Below are positions 26,783 to 35,537 of a stretch of 64,000 nt of DNA, one piece after another. Both the position numbers and the translations under genes were made by a program. Origin of the DNA: a bacterium (GTDB lineage: Bacteria > Hinthialibacterota > Hinthialibacteria > H5-UNCL2). Each line of letters begins with the position of its first letter. Position 1 is the stretch's first letter. The notes under the pieces were generated by a model. The model saw nothing but the letters and a program-made list of their open reading frames with translations. It did no database searches and had not been told where the DNA came from. The stretch lies in NCBI GenBank assembly GCA_015075175.1, contig JABTUV010000006.1:124001-188000 (forward strand). Direction: 5' to 3'.

Positions 26783-29169
26783 CCGGAACGCTCCCGCAGG
26801 ATGCGCCGGTAGCGGTTGACGGCATCCTTGTACTTATCGGGGAAGCGCTCGGGCTCAAAGGTGCGGTCGCGGGCGGCGGGAGAGCCGGGACGACGCGTGA
26901 AGGTGTGCGAACCGGCCTCGGGTAGGGGACGGTTGGAATACGGCGCGCCGCCGCTTATGGAAGCCGTGGGCCGGTTGTCGGCGGGTCCAGCCGAACCGGC
27001 GGTCGACGGGGGCGCGTCGCCGCGCCGCGCCCCCGGCGCGGTCGACTCGCGCTCGGCGACGGTCCGCGCGGCTCCGACAGGCGTGGTGCCCGCCCCGCCG
27101 GCGCCGGCGCGCCGATCTGCGACGGCGGCTGCTCACTGCGGATCTCCTCAAGGGTCGGCGATCAGGGCGCCCAGCCGACGCCGCTCAGTCGCGTCCAGGC
27201 CCTCTTGGCGCGCCGCCTCGCGCGCCATGCGGTCGGTCGTCTCGGCCAGTCGGCGGGCGGCGGCGCGGGCGCGAGAGGTCGCCGTCCTCCCAAGGCCTCG
27301 CGCGCTCGCCGGCCTGTCGCTCCGCCGCCTCAGCCTGCCCTGCACCGGTCCGGCCGTCCGGCACGGCCGGTCCGCGCCCTCCTGGCGCGCCCGCCGCGCT
27401 TCCGCCAGCTTCCGTTCCAACTCCGCCGCCTCGCGCGGACTCGGCAACTTGCCTTCGGACTGCCCAGCCGCTCGGATGGTCCCCGAGCCTCCTCGGCCAA
27501 CTGCAGGAGCTCGCGCGCCGTCCCCGCCGTGCGCTCGAACGCTTCGACGCCTCCCGTGGAATTTCTCCCACCACGTAAACCGGCGAACTGCCCGCGTGCG
27601 GCTCTCCCGCCACCGCCGGCGCCCGGTCGTCCGCCCAGAGATAATAATAGATCGGCTCCCGCGGCGGCGGATACGGCATGGGACGACCCACGTAGGTTCC
27701 CACCAGCCCGCTGGCGGCCCCAACTGGTGCGGCGTCTCGCTCGACTCCCGGCTCTTTCCACTCGATACCTGGGCTCTACGCGGTTGATGCCGTGGTCGTC
27801 GCGGATGCCGTAGCGCACCAGAACCAGCGGCTCCCTCTCCGGATAAGACGTATCGGCGGCGGGAAATGTGATTTCGACGCGCGGCGGCTGGTCGGGCGTG
27901 AGGGCGATCTTCCAGCGCGCACGAAGGCTCGACGCCCGGGCCGGCTGGCCTCGGCGATCAATTCGCAGAAACAGGACTGCGGCGGCGCCATGTCAGCTTT
28001 TCCAGACTTTGGGACCCGACCAGCCAGCCCCAGACGGGCGCCAGGTAGGTCGCAGCCCGCAGGTCGGCACGCTCCGCCGCCGGCCCAGGGCCGGCTTCCA
28101 CTAGGTACTGCCAGACGACCCGCCGCGCCGGCTCCTCCAATTCCACCGTCCAGGCGATGCGCCCACCCTCGGTAAGGGCGATTTCGCCCGCGTCCGCTTC
28201 CACGGGTTGCGGCAAGCTGGAGGCGTAGGGTGGTGGCAGCGTCTCGATGCGCAGGTTGCGCAGCGCCACCGTCTCGATGGGCGTTCCCTGATACACTGGC
28301 GACTTGAGCCGCGACGCCTCAACGAAATACTCGAACCGGCTCGTCAAACCCGACAGCGTGCGCCCGTAGCGCCCTTTCGAGTCGGTTTCGCGCATCAAGA
28401 GGCGTTCCCAGTCGACGCTCAGACTGCGGAAGACCAGGACCGGCGGAGCGGCGATCTCACCGACAACCGCGGCCGCAATTTCCACCGGCTCGCCCTTGCG
28501 AAAGCTGAGATGGCCGGGAGAGACGGCCAATTGCACCGGCGCCGGCGCGTGCGGCGAAATCAGTCGCGCCGTGTAGCGGCCCCAGAGATCGGGGAAGGTA
28601 TAGGGCGTGTAGTAGGGCAGATACCAGGCGGCGGCAACGAGCGCCGCAATGCCGGCAAGCTCAAAGAAGGCGGCTCGCCAGGCGGACAGTGAAAGCAACC
28701 ACAGCCGCCGCGCGTCGCGTTCCGCCTCGCGGTAGAGTTGCAGGAGGAGCGGCGGCGAAAACTGTGCCAGTACGTCGCGCGATTCCCCGGCCAGGCTGAC
28801 GGCCGCGGTCAGGCGGTCGTGATGTCTCCTCTCGCGATCCAAGCGTTGGGCGGAGTCCAGGAGTGAGCTGATGCCGCGCCAAGCGGCGCGCAAGCGACGG
28901 CGCAATTGCAGGAGCAACAATACGGCGGCGCAGGCTGCCAGCGTCCAGCGCAGTATGGGCGCCGGATGCAGGCGGATTTCGGCCCAGAGCAGGAGCGCCA
29001 GAAGGAGCAGCGCGTCAAACGAGAGGCCCAGCGGCAGTCTCAACCCCTTGACCAGCCGCTCGACGCCCCGCAAAACCTCCAGGCGACGCCGCAGCCGCCG
29101 CCAGCACTTCTGCGCCGGCCCCGGCAGTCCCTCGCCTTCTCCCATCACGCGCACCACGGGCGCGGCCAT
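26779..29169 (-). CDS. DUF4175-like large membrane/coiled-coil protein, multiply frameshifted
   Basis: The open 5' part (29169 to 27958, 403 residues) has two membrane helices (LSFDALLLLALLLWAEIRLH; ILRWTLAACAAVLLLLQLRR) and a third near residue 165. Extracytoplasmic beta modules follow (SPGHLSFRKGEPVEIAAAVV; GRIAWTVELEEPARRVVWQY). The reading then continues across several frames: ITFPAADTSYPEREPLVLVR, YGIRDDHGINRVE, then a coiled coil (ERKLAEARRARQ; RLAETTDRMAREAARQEGLD), ending KYKDAVNRYRRILRERSG. The layout matches DUF4175-type proteins, often paired with DUF4159. At least five shifts between 27950 and 26850 preclude a continuous protein as read. Confidence 0.65.
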
Positions 29170-29242
29170 GCTCGCCTCCTGACGGTCTCATTATAGAAGA
29201 CGGAGTCGCGCCTGTGGAGGGGAATTGTCGGCGGGAGAAACC

Positions 29243-29375
29243 GTAACGCCGGCATCCTGCCGGGTTGCGCGTCGGCATCTCGCCGACACGCGTCGAGGTT
29301 AGAGTCAGAAAACCGATGGAAGCGTGGGGGCGGGACGCCCTCCACGCAAGCCGGCAAGATGCCGGCGCTACGATG
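29243..29375. repeat. GTAGCGCCGGCATC / GTCGGCATC palindromic repeats
   Basis: GTAACGCCGGCATCCTGCCG, GCGTCGGCATCTCGCCGACA, GGGGCGGGACGCCCTCCACG and the inverse GCCGGCAAGATGCCGGCGCT form a set of hairpins in the gap between the LptG gene and the DUF4175-like gene. Same family as 16841 and 56236. Confidence 0.85.
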
Positions 29376-29405
29376 CCGTCGCCGGAATGGGGCGCTACGA
29401 CCATC

Positions 29406-30494
29406 TCAGAACGACGACGAACGCTTCAAGAGGATCGCGCCCAGAATCCCGAAGAGCAGGTTGGGAATCCAGGCGGAGAGATGGGGGCCGGCGGGGGCGC
29501 GCGCCAGGCAGACCTCCATGAGCGCGGCATAGGCAGGGGCGGCCAGGATCGCCAGGAGGACCCGTCGCCCCCGCCGCTCCTCCCAACTGGAGAGCACGAC
29601 CGCCGCTCCCAAGAGCGTCATCACCAGCGCCGAAGCCGGCACGGCGAACCGCGCGTGCACCTGCGGCCACAGGTCGGCGGTACTCTCGTTGACCGAGCGC
29701 AGCACGCGCATGAAGTGAAAGAGCTGCTCCAGCGTCATGTCGCTGGTCTTCTGCTGATAGCGGGAGAAGTCCTCGGCCGTCTCCTCGATGGGATAGGAGA
29801 TGGGCTGGTCGCCTATGGGCTCCGCTTCGACCATGCGGCCGCCCTCATCGTAGCGATAGAGCATGCCGTGGAGGAAGTTCCATTGGCCGTGGTTCCAGTA
29901 AGCCTGGCGGGCGAAGAGGGCGACGCGGGGCGAGCGGAACCCGCCCTCGCCCATCTCCAGCATGACGAAATTGTGCAGGCGCTTGCGATGCACGAAGGCC
30001 AGCGCGTACAGCCGCCCGCCCGAGCCGCGCATGAAGGAGAGTTCCGAGGAGGGATTGGGCGTCCCGTGCTTGATGGTGGTCCAGAGTTCCTCGGCGCGGA
30101 CCTCGGTCGGCAGGGCCAGCGCCTCGTTCCAGGCGAAGCCGCCGACCGCGACGAGAACGCCGAACGCCGCCAGCGGCAGCGTGATGCGGGCATGCGAAAC
30201 GCCCGCCGACATCATGGCGGCCACTTCCCCCCGTCGCATCAGAATCCCCAGGTTGACGAGGACCGACAGAAAAACTGCGACGGGCAGGTATTGCACCAGC
30301 ATCTGCGGGGCGCGCAGCCCGAAATAGGCGACCGCCTCGCTCCAGCCCGCTTCCTCGCGCAGGAGTTCGTCGATGTCCTGCACGATCACGACGATCAGCG
30401 ACACGGTGACGACCACGGTCGCCGTGGCGGCCAGGCAGAGGGCCTGCCGCCGCAGGAGATACCAATCGAGAATCCTGAGGGGTCCGAGGCTCAT
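29406..30494 (-). CDS. lptG: LPS export permease LptG
   Basis: With LptF and LptB it forms the inner-membrane ABC transporter that extracts lipopolysaccharide and feeds the periplasmic bridge. 362 residues from ATG 30494 (MSLGPLRILDWYLLRRQALC). Six membrane segments: three N-terminal, including PQMLVQYLPVAVFLSVLVNL; a periplasmic beta-jellyroll (ELSFMRGSGGRLYALAFVHR, GQWNFLHGMLYRYDEGGRMV); and three C-terminal, including FAVPASALVMTLLGAAVVLS. The gene lies 11 bp after lptF in the same direction. Assigned as LptG by order; F and G are alike in sequence. Confidence 0.85.
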   Translation of the reverse strand: MSLGPLRILDWYLLRRQALCLAATATVVVTVSLIVVIVQDIDELLREEAGWSEAVAYFGLRAPQMLVQYLPVAVFLSVLVNLGILMRRGEVAAMMSAGVSHARITLPLAAFGVLVAVGGFAWNEALALPTEVRAEELWTTIKHGTPNPSSELSFMRGSGGRLYALAFVHRKRLHNFVMLEMGEGGFRSPRVALFARQAYWNHGQWNFLHGMLYRYDEGGRMVEAEPIGDQPISYPIEETAEDFSRYQQKTSDMTLEQLFHFMRVLRSVNESTADLWPQVHARFAVPASALVMTLLGAAVVLSSWEERRGRRVLLAILAAPAYAALMEVCLARAPAGPHLSAWIPNLLFGILGAILLKRSSSF

Positions 30495-30505
30495 CGCCTT
30501 GCCAG

Positions 30506-31684
30506 TCAGCCGTTGAGGCCGAGTCCGACCAGGAGAAAGAGCATCGGCGCCGTCCACACGCCCAGGGCCACGGGCAGGGAGCCGCTCTCCGCCAGGTTGA
30601 CGCAGGCCTCCGAGGAGATGTAGTAGGCCAGGAGAATGCCTATGGCAAGAACGAAGCTTACGGTCTTGCGGCCCAGGCCGGTCAGGATGCCGAGAGGCGC
30701 TCCCAGGAGGACCAGGACCACGGTCGCCGCGGGATGGGCGAAGCGGCGATGCCACTCGATGAGAAAGCGGCGGCCGCGCGCGCGGAACTTGGGGTTGCGG
30801 TGCATTTCCGAGAAGCAGCGCTCGGCCTGCAGGGTGAGAAGCGACGTGGGAGTCCCCTCCTCGCGCGACAGGGTACTTGTCACCATGCGGGTGATATCCT
30901 TGTGCACGTTCAGGTAGATGCGGCCGCGGGCGAACGTGCCGAAGGCGTAGCCGGACGGCTGCGGCCAATGGAAGGCGCCGTCGGTGAGGGTGAGTTCCAG
31001 TTCGCGCGAGGCGCCGCGCAGCATCGCCTGCCCGTAGGGCGCGCAAAGGAAGTAATCCACCGCCTGGTCGCGGCCGCTCCATCGCCCGCCCGAAAGCCCG
31101 TAGAAGACCACGTCGGCGAGCGCCCCCGTCTCCGGGTTGACCTGGCGTACGAACAGCGCGTTGTTGTCGATGAGGTTGAACTGGCCCGCCTGGAGCACGG
31201 GATAGTGCAGCTCGTCGATGATGCGGTCCACCTGGCGCCGCTGCACCTCGACGGCGCGCGGCGCCACCCGATGGCACCAGAAGAGGAGAAAGAGGAGGCA
31301 GAGCCCCGCCAGCGTCAGCGCGGGCAAGAGCACGCGCCAGTAGGGCACGCCGGAGGTGAGCATGGCGTCGATCTCGCGCTCCTCGGTCATGCGTCCATAG
31401 ACGAAAAGACAGGCCAAGAGCAGCGCCATGGGCAGGGTGAGTATGGTGAGCCGGGGCACGAAGCAGAGGAGAAACTGTCCCACCGCGGCGGTCGAGATAC
31501 CGCCCAGCCGCGCCCAGGCCAGCGCCTCAAAAAACAGCGGGAGCGTGAGAATCAGCGTGAATCCGCCCACCCCCAGGAGCGTGGGCACGGCCAGTTGGCG
31601 GAAGAGATAGCCGGACAGAATCCCCCACAGGGGCCGCCGGCCCCGCCGCAACGCATGATCTGTCGCTGAAAGTGAACCTGACAT
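30506..31684 (-). CDS. lptF: LPS export permease LptF
   Basis: Partner of LptG. 392 residues with the YjgP/YjgQ pattern: LWGILSGYLFRQLAVPTLLG (first helix), VPRLTILTLPMALLLACLFV, YGRMTEEREIDAMLTSGVPY (the conserved cytosolic R.....E..A...SG motif). A periplasmic domain follows (GQFNLIDNNALFVRQVNPET), then the C-terminal helices FAHPAATVVLVLLGAPLGIL. The ATG at 31684 sits inside an interspersed repeat arm (CGAAATGTCAG); a TTG about 12 codons further in is the only alternative that keeps the first helix. lptG follows by 11 bp. Confidence 0.88.
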   Translation of the reverse strand: MSGSLSATDHALRRGRRPLWGILSGYLFRQLAVPTLLGVGGFTLILTLPLFFEALAWARLGGISTAAVGQFLLCFVPRLTILTLPMALLLACLFVYGRMTEEREIDAMLTSGVPYWRVLLPALTLAGLCLLFLLFWCHRVAPRAVEVQRRQVDRIIDELHYPVLQAGQFNLIDNNALFVRQVNPETGALADVVFYGLSGGRWSGRDQAVDYFLCAPYGQAMLRGASRELELTLTDGAFHWPQPSGYAFGTFARGRIYLNVHKDITRMVTSTLSREEGTPTSLLTLQAERCFSEMHRNPKFRARGRRFLIEWHRRFAHPAATVVLVLLGAPLGILTGLGRKTVSFVLAIGILLAYYISSEACVNLAESGSLPVALGVWTAPMLFLLVGLGLNG

Positions 31685-31855
31685 TTCGCCCGCGTTCTGT
31701 CACTCCGACCGCGTTCTGTCACTTCGACCGCGTCTGTCACTCCAACCGTGTCTGTCACTCCGACCGTGTCTGTCACTCCGACCGCGTTCTGTCTTTTCGA
31801 CCGGCTCTGTCATTTCGACCGCGTCTGTCATTTCGACCGAAGGGAGAAATCTTTC
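31677..31855. repeat. TGTCATTTCGACCG repeat, about ninefold tandem of one arm
   Basis: About nine degenerate units (CTGTCACTCCGACCGCGTT, CTGTCACTCCAACCGTGT, CTGTCTTTTCGACCGGCT ...) lead to CTGTCATTTCGACCGAAGGG followed by AGAAATCT. The right arm is missing, unlike other copies. The leftmost unit overlaps the lptF start codon. This is the largest expansion of the family in the window. Confidence 0.9.
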
Positions 31856-31897
31856 CCTGCCGTGCTCGCGCCGTTCCAAGCGTGGTGTCCGCAACTC

Positions 31898-31985
31898 GTC
31901 GTCCTCTCGATACGCGGAGTACCGCTACTCGAGGGCTCGGTTTCTCCTCTCTCGCAGCTATTTCTTGAGAAAACGGCTCTAGTCT
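31898..31985. repeat. CCTCTCGATACGCGG / CGCTACTCGAG hairpin repeat
   Basis: GTCCTCTCGATACGCGGAGT then ACCGCTACTCGAGGGCTCGG forms a hairpin, followed by a CTCTCTCGCAGCTATTTCTT tail. A second copy with the same arms is at 54944-55050. The gap 31685-32006 holds only this and the preceding repeat. Confidence 0.85.
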
Positions 31986-32006
31986 CCGAGCTTCGGCGCT
32001 CGAACC

Positions 32007-35000
32007 TCATTGCGGCAACCGCAGGGCGAGGATGCGATGGGCGCGCATGTCGCTGGCATAGACGAGGCCGCCGGGGCCCAGCGTCAGTCCCGTGGGCGCG
32101 ACCAACTGCCCGGTCCCGAGCACCGCGACCGGCCGTCCGTCGGGATCGTAAACCAGGATGCGCCCCTTGAAGGCGTCGGAAACCAGCACCCGCCCCTCCG
32201 GCGTGACGGCCAGCTTTGGCTCGCCCATGAGATCGCCCGGCGGATAATCCACCGGCCAGTCGGCAAGATAGCGCAACTCGGCGTCCAACACCACGACGCG
32301 GCGATTGTCGCGATCCAGGACGTACACGCGGCCGTCGTGGAAAGCGATGCCGGTGGGATTGGAGAAGCGTCCCGGACCGGCGCCGCGCTCGCCGTAGACG
32401 CGCAACAGTCCGCCTTCCGGCGACAACATGCGCACCTGGCCGTTGCCGGTGTCGGCGAGATATAGGCGTCCCGACGCTGGATCGCGGGCGATGGCGCGCG
32501 GGCCGTAGCCGATGCCTTCCGTCCAGACCGCCGCGAAGCGGCCCTTGGGATCGAACACCTGGATGCGGCCGTTCCAGGTGTCCAGCACGATGATCCGGCC
32601 CGAGGCGTCGGTAATCACGTCGTTAGGCTCACGGAACTGCGATTCGCCGCCGCCCGACTCTCCGAAGGCGAAGAGGAACTTGCCGTCCGGCGCAAACACC
32701 TGCACGCGATGGTTGAAGGTGTCGGCGACGAAGAAGCGCGAGCCGTCAAAGCGAATCCCGCGCGGCTCGCGGAACTGGCCGTAGCCGAAGCCGTCGCCGC
32801 CCTCCAAGAGCGACATGCCCGCCTGCGCAGGCTCGTCGGCGGGCGCGACCTCCTCGACCTCGGTCATGTACTCGGCGGAAAGGTTGCGCCGCACCTGGTA
32901 GACGCCGTATTCTCCGCGACGATACACGACGTCCAACACGTCGCCGTAGCGCGAAAACTTGCGGTGCACGTTGCCGAAGCGCCGCAGCTCCTGCGCTCCC
33001 ACGTAGATATAGTCCACGCCGTAGTCCTGAAGGAGCCGGACCACCCGCCGCTTGTCCTGGCTGGAATAAATGGCGATGGCGTCGCGCTCGCGTTGGCTGA
33101 CTTCCGGATCGGGATGGCTGCGCTCCTTGCTGTGGTGCGGCCAGCCCAGGATGGTCGGCAGTCCCGTCATGGTCGAGATGCGCGAGGTCTCGTGCCAGTA
33201 GGAAGTCCCCGGCGCCTCCAGCACCGTCGGTTGACCGGGAATATTGAACGTCAACCATTTCATGGCCCAGTAGTTGTCGGGGTCCTGTTTCTTGAACCAG
33301 GAGAGGCCGTCCAGGCCGGGGATGTCGCCGTTGTTGGTCTTGGAGCCGATGCCGCGCGTGATGGTGTAGCTGCCGACGATGGGGAAGACGAGCGTGAGCG
33401 GCAGGAGCACGCCGAAACCGAAGAGGACGAGGGCTGTGCGTCCCAGTCGGCGCGCCTGGGCCGGGAGGTCGTCACTCTCAGGACGGCTACGGAAGCGGAT
33501 GAGGAGACCCATCGCGGCCCCCGCCGCCAGGGCCAGGTAGGTCCACACTTGCAGATAGAATTTGAAAACCGTGTTGTAGCGATGCTCGGGATAGCCCCAG
33601 GTCTCCTGAATGAAGAAGAACTCGACGCCGGCGGCGATCCCGAGTCCCACCCAGGCCAGCGCGGCGGTCGCCGCCTCGCCCGGCCGGCGGCTGGCCAAAC
33701 CGTACCACATCGCCCAGACGACGAAGGGCAGGAGCAGGGCCAGGAGGCGATAGTCCAGCGTGACCGGATGCGTCAGGTGGTGGATATTGACCAGGGCTTG
33801 TCGCACGGAAGGCAGGCTGTAGTAACGCGAGGCCAGGAGTCCGAACAGGAGCAGCGCGGCGAAGAGGCACAGGCGGATGAAGCGCGCCCGCCAGACGTCC
33901 GCCTCTGGAGATCCCCCCCAGCCCCCCTTGTTAAGGAGGGAGCGTGGACTGCGGCTGCTTGCTGCCGCGTTTGATCCCACCCAGCCCCCTTCGTTAAGGA
34001 GGGAACAGGCGGTTGCGTCTTCCTCAATGTTCGGTTGCCACAGCCGCGCGATCAAGTACCACGCCACGAAAAAGAGCATGGCGCCGAAGATGAGGGCGAA
34101 GATGTCGGGCGGCGTGTTGCTGCCCCACGAGCGTTGGACCGCCCCCAGACCTACTTCCACGCGCGAGACGAAATTGACATGGAAGGGCGCATACAGCGCA
34201 AACGCCCCAATTACAACCATTCCCAGCGGCAGGATCACGCTGAAGCCGAGATTGCCCGCGGCCAAGAGCGCCCGCCGGCCCCATGTCCCGGCGTTGAGAG
34301 GAAGTTGGTTGGAATGTTTCACGTGAAACATTTGCCACAATAGTACAAAAAGGAGCAAAAGCGCGGAGGCGGGCAAGTCCCACGTGTTGACGCAGATGAT
34401 CGCACCCAGCGTGAGCGACAAGCACCCCAGCGCACACCACCGCCGATGGGGTCGTCGGTCGGCGGGTAGGCCCAGCATCGCCAGCGCCGTCCCGATAAAG
34501 AGAAGCACCAGCGGCATCACCAGCATGTGCGCGTGCAGGTCGGCGAAGAGATAAGTCCAGGAGGGAAACTCGTTGGCCGCCGTGCGCGTGTTGGGGATGA
34601 TGTCGTGGCCGGCGCGCCAGAAGAAGCCGTCGTCGAAGCGCGCCTCCTGTATCGGCGGACCGCTGTAGAAAATCACGCCCGACTTGAGAATCTGCCACAG
34701 ATGGCCGAAGGCGGCGCTCCAATCGACGTTGCCGTCCACAAAGACTCGCCGCGCGAGCTCATGGTAGCGGGAGTTATCGGTGCGAAACTGGGGCGAGTGG
34801 TTGTAGAACCAAATGGCCGCCGACCAGAGGCTGCCGCCGACCGTAAGGAGATACGCGCCTGCCGTCGCCGCCCATGCGCGACGGCAGGCATGGAGAATGA
34901 TCGAGAACGCCGCCGCGCCCACCAGCGCCGGTACGGTCGCCGCCGCCAGGTTGTAGAGAAACTCCACCCCGATATTGAGCAGCTTGCCCGTCGCGGCGAC

Positions 35001-35537
35001 CAGCGTATGGCCGAGATAGTAGTAATTGACCGCATGGCCGGCGTACCACGGATCGCGCAGGGGGAAATACTCACTGCGATAGGTCGCGGCGAGAAAACTG
35101 AGGTCCATCGGCTTCTCGCCCCAGTAAACGTCCGGGTTGTGCATGCGAATCGTGAGATAGAAGCCGAAGATCGCCAGATAGACCAGTTCGCAGCCGAGCA
35201 TCCACTTCCAGCGCTGCGTGATCGCCTCGGCGATGGCCGCCCGTTGCCGCCATGCGGCGTAAGCGGAAGCGCCGAGGATGACGGCAAACAGCGCCAGCGT
35301 GAGTCCCCGCGAGAACGGCGCCCATCCCAGGCTGGGTATGATCCACGCGCCATAACCCAAGAGGAGCATCGCCAGCGGCCGCGAAAGTCCCCAGCCGGCG
35401 TCGGGCAGATGTCGCGCGAACATGAACACGATGGGAAACCCGACCAGCGCCAGGAGCTGAAAGAAGAAGAACCACCGCCGGCCGGGATGGCGCGCGGTGC
35501 GGTCGAAGATGCTCCGCCCTTCCTGGTGTTTCAGCAC
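32007..35537 (-). CDS. Giant polytopic membrane protein: DUF2298 (YYY) domain fused to NHL-repeat propeller
   Basis: 1176 residues. About 14-16 membrane helices. The DUF2298 hallmark NYYYLGH (about 160) lies in DPWYAGHAVNYYYLGHTLVA, and FPSWTYLFADLHAHMLVMPL follows; these motifs recall GT-C glycosyltransferase sites (DxD/H-rich periplasmic loops). The C-terminal third is a beta propeller of NHL blades (GQFREPRGIRFDGSRFFVAD, FNHRVQVFAPDGKFLFAFGE, FSNPTGIAFHDGRVYVLDRD). It is first to be closed in an operon with the GT39 and second DUF2298 genes; its start overlaps the upstream stop by 7 bp. Two interspersed repeats are embedded in frame (CSLLNEGGWVGS and SLLNKGGWGGSPEAD), and a parS site encodes FHVKH. 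Activity unknown; surface glycan or glycoprotein assembly is inferred. Confidence 0.85.
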   Translation of the reverse strand: MLKHQEGRSIFDRTARHPGRRWFFFFQLLALVGFPIVFMFARHLPDAGWGLSRPLAMLLLGYGAWIIPSLGWAPFSRGLTLALFAVILGASAYAAWRQRAAIAEAITQRWKWMLGCELVYLAIFGFYLTIRMHNPDVYWGEKPMDLSFLAATYRSEYFPLRDPWYAGHAVNYYYLGHTLVAATGKLLNIGVEFLYNLAAATVPALVGAAAFSIILHACRRAWAATAGAYLLTVGGSLWSAAIWFYNHSPQFRTDNSRYHELARRVFVDGNVDWSAAFGHLWQILKSGVIFYSGPPIQEARFDDGFFWRAGHDIIPNTRTAANEFPSWTYLFADLHAHMLVMPLVLLFIGTALAMLGLPADRRPHRRWCALGCLSLTLGAIICVNTWDLPASALLLLFVLLWQMFHVKHSNQLPLNAGTWGRRALLAAGNLGFSVILPLGMVVIGAFALYAPFHVNFVSRVEVGLGAVQRSWGSNTPPDIFALIFGAMLFFVAWYLIARLWQPNIEEDATACSLLNEGGWVGSNAAASSRSPRSLLNKGGWGGSPEADVWRARFIRLCLFAALLLFGLLASRYYSLPSVRQALVNIHHLTHPVTLDYRLLALLLPFVVWAMWYGLASRRPGEAATAALAWVGLGIAAGVEFFFIQETWGYPEHRYNTVFKFYLQVWTYLALAAGAAMGLLIRFRSRPESDDLPAQARRLGRTALVLFGFGVLLPLTLVFPIVGSYTITRGIGSKTNNGDIPGLDGLSWFKKQDPDNYWAMKWLTFNIPGQPTVLEAPGTSYWHETSRISTMTGLPTILGWPHHSKERSHPDPEVSQRERDAIAIYSSQDKRRVVRLLQDYGVDYIYVGAQELRRFGNVHRKFSRYGDVLDVVYRRGEYGVYQVRRNLSAEYMTEVEEVAPADEPAQAGMSLLEGGDGFGYGQFREPRGIRFDGSRFFVADTFNHRVQVFAPDGKFLFAFGESGGGESQFREPNDVITDASGRIIVLDTWNGRIQVFDPKGRFAAVWTEGIGYGPRAIARDPASGRLYLADTGNGQVRMLSPEGGLLRVYGERGAGPGRFSNPTGIAFHDGRVYVLDRDNRRVVVLDAELRYLADWPVDYPPGDLMGEPKLAVTPEGRVLVSDAFKGRILVYDPDGRPVAVLGTGQLVAPTGLTLGPGGLVYASDMRAHRILALRLPQ
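33910..34004. repeat. Two in-frame CCCCCCTTGTTAAGG repeats inside the DUF2298 gene
   Basis: GATCCCCCCCAGCCCCCCTT then GTTAAGGAGGGA (33910-33941) and GATCCCACCCAGCCCCCTTC then GTTAAGGAGGGA (33973-34004). They are separated by the GCGGCTGCTTGCTGCCGC module also seen at 12945. Together about 32 codons are added without breaking the frame, in a loop between membrane helices. Confidence 0.9.
34315..34330. promoter_or_regulatory. parS centromere site (ParB-binding), second copy
   Basis: TGTTTCACGTGAAACA, identical to the site at 7251. It is read in frame through the DUF2298-NHL gene as MFHVKH. Two perfect sites 27 kb apart support an origin-proximal location. Confidence 0.9.
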
